From positions 1 through 27,876 of the forward strand of contig JAEZKE010000029.1 of assembly GCA_023436175.1 (NCBI GenBank): a DNA stretch of 27,876 nucleotides, read 5' to 3'. Source of the stretch: Methanobacteriota archaeon. Lineage in GTDB: Archaea > Methanobacteriota > Methanobacteria > Methanobacteriales > Methanobacteriaceae. Below the pieces are notes generated by a model. It ran no database searches, was not told where the DNA came from, and saw nothing but the letters and a program-made list of their open reading frames with translations. Each line of letters begins with the position of its first letter. Position 1 is the stretch's first letter. Shown piece by piece: positions 15,350-22,993 of the stretch. A program made the translations under genes and the position numbers.

Positions 15350-15442
15350 TTTATAGAATTTAACATATAAAATTTGGGTAGATAAAATTTTTTTAGATAA
15401 AAATCAAAAATTAAATAATACAGTTGGGAAAATTGAGTTTGT

Positions 15443-15458
15443 TGGTAACTGATTACCA
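15443..15458. promoter_or_regulatory. Inverted repeat ahead of the flavoprotein gene
   Basis: TGGTAA-CTGA-TTACCA is a perfect 6-4-6 inverted repeat, followed by further GTTAC half-sites (15475-15479, 15487-15491). It lies about 110 bases before the flavoprotein ATG and differs in sequence from the ATATCGT operators, so a second regulator is possible. The whole 15226-15566 gap (341 bases) is a divergent promoter region with no gene visible. Confidence 0.4.
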
Positions 15459-15566
15459 TGTAAATAGTGAATTAGTTACTAAGGGGTTACCTTTAACTTT
15501 ATTATCCTCATTGACTAAATTATATCCACAAAAGTATTGAATACATGTATTAGGAGGAATAATCTC

Positions 15567-16133
15567 ATGAAAAAAGTTCTTTTATTATGTGCCAGCCCAA
15601 GACCAAGTGGAAATACATATCAGGTACTTGAAGAATGTGCAAGTGCCATAGAAGATGAAGGTTTAGGCGTTGAAATAATCTCACTAATCGGAAAAAATAT
15701 CAGGTCATGTATTGCATGCGGAAGATGTGGTGAATTAGGTGAATGCTCAATTAATGATGGATTAAATGATATTATAGCAAAAATCCGAGAATCGGACGGT
15801 TTTATTGTAGGTGCACCTGTCTATTTCGGAACTGCACGTGGGGATGTAATGTCTGCACTCCAAAGAATTGGAATGGTTTCAATGGCTTCTGATAATTTCT
15901 TATCCTGGAAAGTAGGGGGTCCAATAGCTGTTGCAAGAAGAGGGGGACATACAGCAACAATACAGGAAATGTTAATGTTTTTCTTTATCAATGACATGAT
16001 TGTTCCGGGCTCAACCTACTGGAATATGGTCTTTGGCCATGCTCCTGGAGATGTACAGGATGATGGGGAAGGAATGAGAACTATCAAAAGATTTGGATAC
16101 AATGTGGCAAATTTAATTAAGAAGATAAGTTAA
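15567..16133 (+). CDS. NADPH-dependent FMN reductase / iron-sulfur flavoprotein-like
   Basis: The protein has 188 residues of flavodoxin-like fold. The N-terminal strand-loop VLLLCASPRPSGNTY binds FMN phosphate, and GAPVYFGTARGDVMSALQR binds the isoalloxazine side. The loop CIACGRCGELGEC (Cys48, 51, 54, 60) matches the compact CX2CX2CX4-7C motif of methanogen iron-sulfur flavoproteins (Isf), so a [4Fe-4S] cluster is likely. Isf homologues pass electrons from ferredoxin to oxygen, peroxide or quinone-like compounds. The start at 15567 is fixed by TAGGAGGAAT (15551-15560). The gene diverges from an efflux pump, which suggests detoxification of redox-active compounds. Confidence 0.87.
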   Translation: MKKVLLLCASPRPSGNTYQVLEECASAIEDEGLGVEIISLIGKNIRSCIACGRCGELGECSINDGLNDIIAKIRESDGFIVGAPVYFGTARGDVMSALQRIGMVSMASDNFLSWKVGGPIAVARRGGHTATIQEMLMFFFINDMIVPGSTYWNMVFGHAPGDVQDDGEGMRTIKRFGYNVANLIKKIS

Positions 16134-16250
16134 ATAATTTGATATCTTTTATTAGAGTGGATTTTGCTCTATTTTCTAATTTTTAATTAAAGATTACTAT
16201 AATCTAAAAATATTTGAGCAACTGATGATATATTAAATAAAGTGATCATT

Positions 16251-16579
16251 ATGAAAATAGCGGTAGCAACATCCAATGATATAGATGTGGATCATTTTGG
16301 TAAAGCGCAGGGATTCATGATTTATGAATTCGATGAAAAGAACATGAATTTTTCGAAAAAAGAGAATCTCATAAAATAAAAGGTGAAAAACACCAGTGGC
16401 AAAAATCATTAGATGCGATAAGTGATTGTGAAGTTGTTATATGTGTTCAAGCTGGTTTAAAAGGTAAATTTGGCCTTAAAAATGCAGGGATTCAACTTGT
16501 AGAAGATGAAGGGAGTATAGAGGAGGTTCTGGGGCGATTTGTTAATCATTATAACTTCATGAAAAAACCCTTATTTTAA
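16251..16579 (+). pseudogene. NifX/NifB-type cofactor-binding protein, frameshifted
   Basis: From ATG 16251, KIAVATSNDIDVDHFGKAQGF is the typical opening of the dinitrogenase iron-molybdenum cofactor family (NifX, NafY, NifB C-terminal domain). The frame stops at TAA 16377. The other half continues in the -1 frame as RESHKIKGEKHQWQKSLDA, then CEVVICVQAGLKGKFGLKNAGIQLV and on to TAA 16577-16579. The break is at a run of six A (16356-16361); seven would restore a 109-residue protein. The span is 329 bases, one short of a multiple of three. A real inactivating mutation, a sequencing error in the A-run, or frameshifting are all possible. Small proteins of this family are common in methanogens that do not need NifX itself. 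Confidence 0.8.
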
Positions 16580-16592
16580 AATATTTTTTTTG

Positions 16593-16692
16593 TGCACCTC
16601 AAAATTTTTTTTAATTTTTGCGGGTTTTGATTTTTTTAAAGTTGAGGAAATTGAAAATTCCCGAACATTAAAAATTTACGTAGTAAATTTTT
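16593..16692 (+). repeat. Interspersed hairpin-rich repeat, short copy
   Basis: In opposite orientation to the block at 8271-8454, this copy has the edge TGCACCTC (16593), the 32-base core 16638-16669 (one mismatch), and one terminal hairpin AAAAATTTAC-GTA-GTAAATTTTT (16670-16692, perfect 10-bp stem). It lacks four of the five hairpins of the long copy. It follows the frameshifted NifX-like gene and a T-run (16584-16591), so it may form the 3' end of that transcript. Confidence 0.72.
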
Positions 16693-16981
16693 AAAGTATA
16701 AATATTAGCCCTGCTAAATAGTAATGTATAACCTGGGCGGATTTTTAAAATAAATTTAAATTAAAAATAATGGAAAATTATTATGAAACTCTGTTTTAAT
16801 CGGTAACGTATTTTCCATATATTTATAAACCATGAATGAGATTGTATATTAAGTGAATTTTTAATTTAATCTACAACTGATAGTTAGGAATCCTTTTTTA
16901 CAAACTTAATAAAAGTAAAGGAATTATTCTATAAGTCTATTAGGGACGGTATTTTCGAAATAAATTTATAAAGGTGATAAT
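16693..16981 (+). other. Upstream region of the ribosomal protein run
   Basis: This space of 289 bases holds no ORF with a plausible start. ATATATTTATAAAC (16817-16830) is a good TATA-like element about 155 bases before the S3Ae ATG, so a long leader or a small RNA is possible; further AT-rich sequence (TTAATAAAAG, 16906-16915) is closer. The closing GGTGATAAT (16973-16981) is the S3Ae ribosome binding site and spacer. No tRNA fold was found. Confidence 0.3.
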
Positions 16982-17569
16982 ATGGCTAAAGCAAGAAGGC
17001 GAAGAGTGCGTGATACGTGGATAGAAAAACAATGGTATAAGATTATGACTCCTAAAGAATTTGGAGATGCAGAGATAGGAACCACCCCTGCAAGAGATCC
17101 TGATATACTCGTGAAAAGGCGAGTTGAATCATCAATGAGGGAATTAACTGGTGATTTCAGTAAACAATACGTTAAACTTTCCTTCCAGATAAACAACGTG
17201 GCTGGAGACACAGCAAACACCAAGTTTGTTGGACATCAGGTAACAACAGATTATGTTAGAAGCATGATAAGAAGGGGAACAAGTAGAATAGATACCCTTT
17301 CAGAAGTAACCACAAAAGAAGGTTACAAAGTTAATGTCCATATCATTGCAATAACAGTAAAAAGGGCAAAAGCATCCCAGCAGAAATTTATAAGGGAAAC
17401 CATGGGCAACCTCATCCAGCAGGCAGTGGATGGAAAAACTTTCCCAGAATTTGTTGAAGGGGTAATATCTGGAAAAATGGCATCCAGTATATACCACGAA
17501 ACAAAGAAAATATATCCTCTAAAACGAGTTGAAATAATCAAAACTCAAGTAGCTGAAGAACCAGCATAA
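16982..17569 (+). CDS. rps3ae: 30S ribosomal protein S3Ae (eS1)
   Basis: The protein has 195 residues. It begins with a basic tail (AKARRRRVRDTWIEKQWYKI) and continues with PKEFGDAEIGTTPARDPD, the small-subunit S3Ae signature region, then KLSFQINNVAGDTANTKFVGH, IRRGTSRIDT and KRAKASQQKFIRETM. eS1 is shared by archaea and eukaryotes, absent from bacteria, and sits on the platform of the 30S subunit near the mRNA exit. This gives the firmest evidence that the window is archaeal. AAGGTGATAATATG is an ideal ribosome binding site arrangement. The gene ends 36 bases before the DUF92 gene. Confidence 0.97.
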   Translation: MAKARRRRVRDTWIEKQWYKIMTPKEFGDAEIGTTPARDPDILVKRRVESSMRELTGDFSKQYVKLSFQINNVAGDTANTKFVGHQVTTDYVRSMIRRGTSRIDTLSEVTTKEGYKVNVHIIAITVKRAKASQQKFIRETMGNLIQQAVDGKTFPEFVEGVISGKMASSIYHETKKIYPLKRVEIIKTQVAEEPA

Positions 17570-17605
17570 TCAAATTTAGTTACTAAAAACATATCTGGGA
17601 GATAA

Positions 17606-18274
17606 ATGATATATCTAGAATATGTGATCTTACTTGTGATCGTAGGGCTTTTAATATATATTAAAGGAGCCCTTGATCTTTTAGGGTCCATTTTCATGAT
17701 TGTCATGGGTATAATTATTATTTTTACTGCCGGAGTTAACTGGCTTCTTTTAATTTTTGCTTTCCTGATTCTTGGTCTGATATTTACAAAATATAAACAT
17801 GAATACAAGAAAAAAATGGGTATTTATGAAGGAACAAGAAGCGTAAAGAATGTAATTTCTAATGGGATAGTTCCTTTTGTTATGGCGGCATTTGGAAATT
17901 ATGCTGGTTTTATAGGTTCTATTGCAGTTGCAACTGCGGACACGCTTGCAAGTGAGATAGGAGTTGTAGATAAGAACCCCAGACTTATAACTACTTTTAA
18001 AAGAGTTCCACCTGGAACAGATGGGGGAATTTCTCCAATAGGGACAGCAGCAGGAATTGTAGGTGCAGGGATTATAGGTGTTCTTGCATACCTGTTAGGA
18101 ATATCTGCAGACCCATTCAATGCATTAAAAATAGCAGTCATATCAGGTACTTTCGGATGTTTTGTAGACAGCATTTTAGGTGCTGTACTTGAATCAAGGA
18201 AATACCTTACAAATGAGCATGTTAATCTTTTAGCCACTGTATCAGGGGCAATTTTGGGAATTATTATAGTTTAA
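17606..18274 (+). CDS. DUF92 / TIGR00297-type integral membrane protein (phytol-phosphate kinase relative)
   Basis: The protein has 222 residues and about six membrane helices. The conserved loop is intact: ATADTLASEIGVVDKNPRLI, then TTFKRVPPGTDGGISPIGT, followed by a glycine-rich helix and FGCFVDSILGAVLES. The family contains plant VTE6, which phosphorylates phytyl phosphate; archaeal members may act on geranylgeranyl phosphate or related isoprenoid alcohols for membrane lipid recycling, but this is inference. The ribosome binding site GGGAGAT lies just before ATG 17606. The gene lies in the plus-strand housekeeping run between S3Ae and apgM. Its stop codon lies in an 18-base tandem repeat. 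Confidence 0.85.
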   Translation: MIYLEYVILLVIVGLLIYIKGALDLLGSIFMIVMGIIIIFTAGVNWLLLIFAFLILGLIFTKYKHEYKKKMGIYEGTRSVKNVISNGIVPFVMAAFGNYAGFIGSIAVATADTLASEIGVVDKNPRLITTFKRVPPGTDGGISPIGTAAGIVGAGIIGVLAYLLGISADPFNALKIAVISGTFGCFVDSILGAVLESRKYLTNEHVNLLATVSGAILGIIIV

Positions 18275-18311
18275 TAATTCTTTATAATTTAATAATTCTT
18301 ATAGTTTAATA
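18264..18311 (+). repeat. 18-base tandem repeat across the DUF92 stop codon
   Basis: TTATAGTTTAATAATTCT (18264-18281) is followed directly by TTATAATTTAATAATTCT (18282-18299, one mismatch), and a third partial unit TTATAGTTTAATA (18299-18311) follows. The first unit contains the stop codon of the DUF92 gene; the extra units add TAA triplets downstream. It probably arose by slippage and shows no sign of mobility. Confidence 0.6.
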
Positions 18312-18348
18312 GGTATAACGCACAATGTTTACATAGTTTGGTGATAGT

Positions 18349-19584
18349 GTGAAAGGAATTATAATGATAATAGACGGGATGGCAGATCGTCCCATAAAAG
18401 ATCTTGGATATAAAACTCCACTTGAAGCTGCAAGCACTCCAAATATGGATAAACTATCTGAAATAGGTATAAATGGTATAATGGATCCTATAAGTCCTGG
18501 AATAAGGGCAGGTAGTGATACATCTCATATTTCCATATTGGGATACAACCCTTATGAAGTTTATACAGGCAGAGGACCGTTTGAAGCAGCAGGAATAGGG
18601 CTAGATGTTATAGCCGGAGATATAGCCTTCAGATGTAACTTTTCAACCCAAGATGAGAATGGTATTATCGTAGATAGGAGAGCCGGACGAATAAGAGAAG
18701 GTACAGAAGAAATTGCTAAATCTATAAATTCTTTAAAATTAGAAGGATTTGAAGATGTAGAAATAATATTTAAAGAATCTACAGGACATAGAGCAGTACT
18801 TGTACTCAGGGGAGCAGGACTATCTGATAAAGTATCTGACGCTGATCCAAAACATGAAGGAAAACTTCCTAAAGAAGTTGTTGCTTTAGATAACTCAAAA
18901 GAAGCAGTGAAAACAGCCGAAATACTGAATAAATTTGTTGAAACATCATACCAAATTTTAAAAGATCATCCTGTAAATGTTGAAAGAATAAAAGAAGGAA
19001 AAAACCCTGCAAATGTTGTCTTACCGAGAGGAGTAGGGGCTGTTCCACATATTATTCCATTTGGACAAAAATATGGTGTGAAAGCTGCATGCATAGCAGA
19101 AACAGGACTTATTAAAGGGATTGGAAAAATAACTGGTATGGATTTAATTGAAGTTGAAGGCGCCACCGGTGGAATTGATACCAATCTTGAAAATATGACC
19201 TCAAGCATTGTTGAAGCGGCAAATAATGATGATTATGAATTTATACTCATTAATATAGATGGAGCAGATGAAGCAGGTCACGACGGGCAAGTTGAAGAAA
19301 AGGTAAAATTCATCGAAAAAGTAGATGCAGTGATTGGTGAAGTAATGGAGATAGATGATATTTATTTCATTTTAACAGCAGACCACTCAACTCCTGTTTC
19401 TGTAATGGATCATACTGGAGATCCTGTCCCTATTATTATAAAGGGACCTGAAGTTAGAGTAGATGATGTTCGCAGTTTTAATGAAAGGGCAGCAGCATAT
19501 GGCGGATTATGTAGAATAAGAGGTTCAGATGTCATGAATATACTGATGGATTTCATGAACAAATCTGAAAAATTTGGAGCATAA
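18349..19584 (+). CDS. apgM: 2,3-bisphosphoglycerate-independent phosphoglycerate mutase, archaeal type
   Basis: The protein has 411 residues of the alkaline phosphatase superfamily. Metal and catalytic motifs are present: IIDGMADRP at the N-terminus, AGSDTSHISILGYNP with the nucleophile serine region, then ILINIDGADEAGHDG, LTADHSTPVSVMDHTGDPVP and a closing FNERAAAYGGLCRI. It interconverts 3- and 2-phosphoglycerate in glycolysis and gluconeogenesis using Mn or similar divalent metals. The start is GTG 18349, set by GGTGAT (18340-18345) with the same short spacing seen at other genes here. It is followed by glmM after 27 bases. Confidence 0.95.
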   Translation: MKGIIMIIDGMADRPIKDLGYKTPLEAASTPNMDKLSEIGINGIMDPISPGIRAGSDTSHISILGYNPYEVYTGRGPFEAAGIGLDVIAGDIAFRCNFSTQDENGIIVDRRAGRIREGTEEIAKSINSLKLEGFEDVEIIFKESTGHRAVLVLRGAGLSDKVSDADPKHEGKLPKEVVALDNSKEAVKTAEILNKFVETSYQILKDHPVNVERIKEGKNPANVVLPRGVGAVPHIIPFGQKYGVKAACIAETGLIKGIGKITGMDLIEVEGATGGIDTNLENMTSSIVEAANNDDYEFILINIDGADEAGHDGQVEEKVKFIEKVDAVIGEVMEIDDIYFILTADHSTPVSVMDHTGDPVPIIIKGPEVRVDDVRSFNERAAAYGGLCRIRGSDVMNILMDFMNKSEKFGA

Positions 19585-19611
19585 TCCAATAACTTAAATG
19601 CGGTGTATTAT

Positions 19612-20967
19612 ATGACAGATATGGTTCCAAGACTATTTGGTACATCAGGTATCCGTGGTAAAATAGGCAGTGAAATCACTTTAAATTTAATAACAAATGT
19701 CGGAATGGCGGCGGCAACATATATTGGTGGAAAAGGACGTAAAGTTGTTATAGGATATGATACACGGACTTCAAATAAGATGGTCGAAAATGCAATTATT
19801 GCAGGGATATTACAATGCGGTTGCGATGTTATCCGACTTGGAATGGTTCCAACACCATTAGTTGGATATGCCGCAATGAAACTTAATGCAGACATGGGAA
19901 TTATGATAACCGCATCTCATAATCCTTCACAGTACAATGGAATAAAATTATGGAATCCAAAAGGCATGGCTTATACCCAGGATCAGGAAAGAACAATAGA
20001 AAAAATAGTTCACGAAAAGAGTTTTTCTAAAGTTTCATGGGAACATATAGGGGATATTAAAGATAACAGCAGTATTATCTCGGAGTATATGGATGATTTA
20101 CTGAATAATGTAGATATTAAAGGCGGCCTTAAAGTTGTTGTTGACTGTGCAAATGGGGCAGGTTCTTTTGTATCTCCAATTGTGCTTAGAAAAGCAGGTT
20201 GCGAAGTTTTAACTTTAAACAGTCAACCTGATGGATTTTTCCCCGGTAGATTGCCAGAACCATCTGAGGCAAATCTTTCTGAACTTATGAAAGTTGTTAA
20301 GGCAACCGGAGCAGATCTTGGAATTGCACATGATGGTGATGCAGATAGAATGATTGCAATTGATGATGAAGGAAATATGGCTGATTTTGATAAGCTTTTA
20401 GCCCTTGTATCCAGTAAAATTGGTGGAAAAATAGTAACAACTGTTGATGCATCATTCTGTGTAGATAAATGTATGGAAGGATCAGGTGGCGAGGTAGTAC
20501 GTACTAAAGTAGGAGATGTACACGTTGCAGAGGCAATAGTGGAATGTAATGCTTCATTCGGAGGTGAACCTTCGGGTACATGGCTTCATCCAGATTTCTG
20601 CATGTGTCCCGATGGAATACTCTCTGCACTTAAAGTTATAGAAATTGTAGAAAAGTATGGACCTCTCTCTAAACTTTTGAGAGAAATACCAAGTTATCCA
20701 ACAGTAAGGGATAAAATAGAATGTGAAAACATTCAAAAGACATTGATAATGGAAAAGGTTAAAGAGGAACTCCCTGATTATTTTGAAGATGTAAACGATG
20801 TCAATTTCATAGATGGAGTTAGAATTTCTATGAAAGATGGGAGTTGGGTTCTAATACGACCTTCTGGTACAGAATCTTACATTAGAATTACTTTAGAAGG
20901 TAGAACTGTAGAAATAGCTCAATCAATTAGGAGTAAATCCAGAGAATTTATAGAGGGAATTTTATGA
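19612..20967 (+). CDS. glmM: Phosphoglucosamine mutase
   Basis: The protein has 451 residues and the four-domain phosphohexomutase layout. It begins with RLFGTSGIRGK; the phosphoserine loop ITASHNPSQYNGIK has the active Ser102; the metal loop DGDADR is at 241-246; the sugar loop GEPSGTW is at about 318-324; and the phosphate loop RPSGTES is near the C-terminus. It converts glucosamine-6-phosphate to glucosamine-1-phosphate, the entry to UDP-GlcNAc. ATG 19612 is preferred over GTG 19603 because GGTG (19602-19605) is then a ribosome binding site at correct spacing. Its stop overlaps the glmU start (ATGA), so the two enzymes are translationally coupled and act in succession. Related PMM/PGM paralogues share the fold, so some substrate breadth is possible. 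Confidence 0.92.
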   Translation: MTDMVPRLFGTSGIRGKIGSEITLNLITNVGMAAATYIGGKGRKVVIGYDTRTSNKMVENAIIAGILQCGCDVIRLGMVPTPLVGYAAMKLNADMGIMITASHNPSQYNGIKLWNPKGMAYTQDQERTIEKIVHEKSFSKVSWEHIGDIKDNSSIISEYMDDLLNNVDIKGGLKVVVDCANGAGSFVSPIVLRKAGCEVLTLNSQPDGFFPGRLPEPSEANLSELMKVVKATGADLGIAHDGDADRMIAIDDEGNMADFDKLLALVSSKIGGKIVTTVDASFCVDKCMEGSGGEVVRTKVGDVHVAEAIVECNASFGGEPSGTWLHPDFCMCPDGILSALKVIEIVEKYGPLSKLLREIPSYPTVRDKIECENIQKTLIMEKVKEELPDYFEDVNDVNFIDGVRISMKDGSWVLIRPSGTESYIRITLEGRTVEIAQSIRSKSREFIEGIL

Positions 20968-22238
20968 AAGGAGTATTGCTTACGGCAGGTGAAGGCACAA
21001 GGATGCGCCCGTTGACATTAACAAGACCGAAAACAATGTTGCAGGTTGGAGGAAAGCCAATACTTCAATATAACTTAGAGGCCCTGAGGGATGCAGGCAT
21101 TAAGGATATAATAATGGTTGTAGGCTATAAAAAAGAGGCAATTGAAGATCATTTTGGAAATGGTTCTTCATTCGGAGTTAACATTACTTATATTACTCAG
21201 GAAAAAAGGCTTGGAACTGCACATGCTATAAACTCTGTTCGTGACATGATCAATGATGAATTTATAGTTCTAAATGGGGATATAATAGTTGATCCAGAAC
21301 TTATTGTAGATTTAATAGCAAAATACGAGTCAGAAGAAGCTTCATCAATCCTCATGCTTACTGAAGTTGAAGATCCCTCTTCATTTGGGGTCGTGGAAAT
21401 AGAAAATAGTATAATTAAAAATATTGTTGAAAAACCAGCTCCTGGAGAGGCCCCAAGCAATCTTATAAATGCAGGGATATATCTTTTTGATAAAACAATT
21501 TTTGATGCAATAGACAAAACAGAAAAGTCTGAAAGAGGAGAATATGAGATAACAGATTCTCTTAAAATCCAGATGAGTGAAAATAAGATAATTCGAGGAC
21601 TTAAATCTAATCATAAGTGGATTGATGTTGGAAGACCATGGGAACTTTTGAATGTCAATGAACATTTCATAAGTGAGATGGAAGAGGATATCCAGGGTAA
21701 AATTGAAGAAGGAGTTACAATCCATGGTAATGTAATTCTTGGAAAAAACAGTATTATCAGATCTGGAACTTACATTTTAGGCCCTGTTTTCATAGGAGAA
21801 GGCTGTGATATTGGCCCTAATTCATACTTGAGAAAATATACCTACATTGGAAATAACGTAAACGTTGGAAATGCAGTTGAAATTAAAAATTCTATTATAA
21901 TGGATGGAACTAATGTTAACCATCTTTCCTATGTTGGTGATTCTGTAATAGGAGCTAATTGTAATGTTGCTGCAGGTACAAATATTGCAAACTTACGTTT
22001 TGACAATAAAAATGTTAAAATGAATATTAAAGGGGAAATATTTGATTGCGGTGTGAGGAAACTTGGAGCAGTATTTGGAGATAATGTAAAAACGGGTATA
22101 AATTCAAGTTTTAATCCTGGTGTTAAGGTAGGTATAAACTCAGCAATCGGTTCTGGTACTATAATTTATGAAGATATCCCTTCAAATACTCTTGTTTTAG
22201 TAAAACAAGAATACAGAACTATAAAATATGATAAATAA
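20964..22238 (+). CDS. glmU: Bifunctional GlmU-type nucleotidylyltransferase / acetyltransferase
   Basis: The protein has 424 residues. The N-terminal Rossmann-like domain (about 1-230) starts LLTAGEGTRMRPLTLTRPK, then YITQEKRLGTAHAI and VLNGDIIVD, typical of sugar-1-phosphate nucleotidylyltransferases. The C-terminal half (about 245-424) is a left-handed beta helix of hexapeptide repeats (for example VTIHGNVILGKNSIIRSGTY). It acetylates glucosamine-1-phosphate and transfers UMP to make UDP-GlcNAc, a precursor for pseudomurein and N-glycans. Archaeal members can also accept glucose-1-phosphate and dTTP, so the older label glucose-1-phosphate thymidylyltransferase may be seen. It overlaps glmM by four bases. 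No separate ribosome binding site is needed. Confidence 0.93.
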   Translation: MKGVLLTAGEGTRMRPLTLTRPKTMLQVGGKPILQYNLEALRDAGIKDIIMVVGYKKEAIEDHFGNGSSFGVNITYITQEKRLGTAHAINSVRDMINDEFIVLNGDIIVDPELIVDLIAKYESEEASSILMLTEVEDPSSFGVVEIENSIIKNIVEKPAPGEAPSNLINAGIYLFDKTIFDAIDKTEKSERGEYEITDSLKIQMSENKIIRGLKSNHKWIDVGRPWELLNVNEHFISEMEEDIQGKIEEGVTIHGNVILGKNSIIRSGTYILGPVFIGEGCDIGPNSYLRKYTYIGNNVNVGNAVEIKNSIIMDGTNVNHLSYVGDSVIGANCNVAAGTNIANLRFDNKNVKMNIKGEIFDCGVRKLGAVFGDNVKTGINSSFNPGVKVGINSAIGSGTIIYEDIPSNTLVLVKQEYRTIKYDK

Positions 22239-22424
22239 CTTATTATTTACTTTTACAGTGGATAATGGAATTATAAAGTTTATACAATATAAATTGCATT
22301 TAATCATGTTTAAATAATCTCTCGATTATTTAACCTCAACTATGGTTTTTGCATGTTTAAAACATTGTAAACTTGGCTTAATAGCAGTACTTTAAATTAA
22401 CTAACTTTTAAGTAGGTGAACCAG

Positions 22425-22898
22425 ATGAGCACTGTAGATAAAAGTGTTAAGACATTTGAAGGTTCAAAAATAATTGGAAATGTTAAGATTGATGCAGAAT
22501 CTTCAATATGGTATAACGCTGTTTTAAGAGGAGATATAGAATCTATAACTATTGGAAAATATTCTAATGTTCAGGACAATTGTGTCATACATTCATCAAA
22601 GAATTACCCTGTTGAATTAGGAAATTATGTGACTGTGGGACACGCTGCAGTTTTACATGGGTGTAAAATTGAAGATAACTGCCTGATTGGGATGAATTCT
22701 ACAGTTTTAAACGGCGTAAAAATCATGAAAAATTGTATTGTTGGAGCTGGAGCAGTAGTTACAGAAGGAAAAGAATTTGAGGAAGGAAGTTTAATTCTTG
22801 GCACTCCTGCAAGAGCGGTCCGAAAGCTTACAGATGAAGAAATAGATAGTATTAAGGATCATGGTGTAAGATACGCAAAATTAGCGAAAACTGAATAA
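22425..22898 (+). CDS. Gamma-class carbonic anhydrase-like hexapeptide protein (CamH type)
   Basis: The protein has 157 residues forming a left-handed beta helix. It keeps the metal and catalytic positions of gamma carbonic anhydrase: AVLRGD with Arg35 and Asp37, VQDNCVIH with Gln50, Asp51 and His56, and VGHAAVLHGC with His73 and His78 as the remaining zinc or iron ligands. It lacks the acidic loop of Cam and belongs to the shorter CamH/ferripyochelin-binding-like group, for which activity varies. In a methanogen it could supply CO2/bicarbonate near the cytoplasmic CO2-fixing enzymes. ATG 22425 is taken as start because AGGTGA (22414-22419) precedes it; GTG 22416 would destroy that site. Confidence 0.88.
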   Translation: MSTVDKSVKTFEGSKIIGNVKIDAESSIWYNAVLRGDIESITIGKYSNVQDNCVIHSSKNYPVELGNYVTVGHAAVLHGCKIEDNCLIGMNSTVLNGVKIMKNCIVGAGAVVTEGKEFEEGSLILGTPARAVRKLTDEEIDSIKDHGVRYAKLAKTE

Positions 22899-22993
22899 GT
22901 TATTGGTTAATATCATTAACTGACATGATATTTCTAAACACGCAGAATACGATGAGATGCAATAATTGAATTAGTGAAATAACTGGTGATTAT

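Noticed and set aside
16356..16362. Programmed -1 frameshift signal in the NifX-like gene
   Set aside because: In the zero frame the slippery run is G AAA AAA, so the P-site tRNA would mispair after slipping, and no downstream pseudoknot was seen; an indel is the simpler explanation, so it is kept only as an alternative.
16708..16740. GCCC...GGGC pairing that could mark a small structured RNA or tRNA remnant
   Set aside because: Only four base pairs, no T-loop or acceptor-like pattern, and no other supporting stem.
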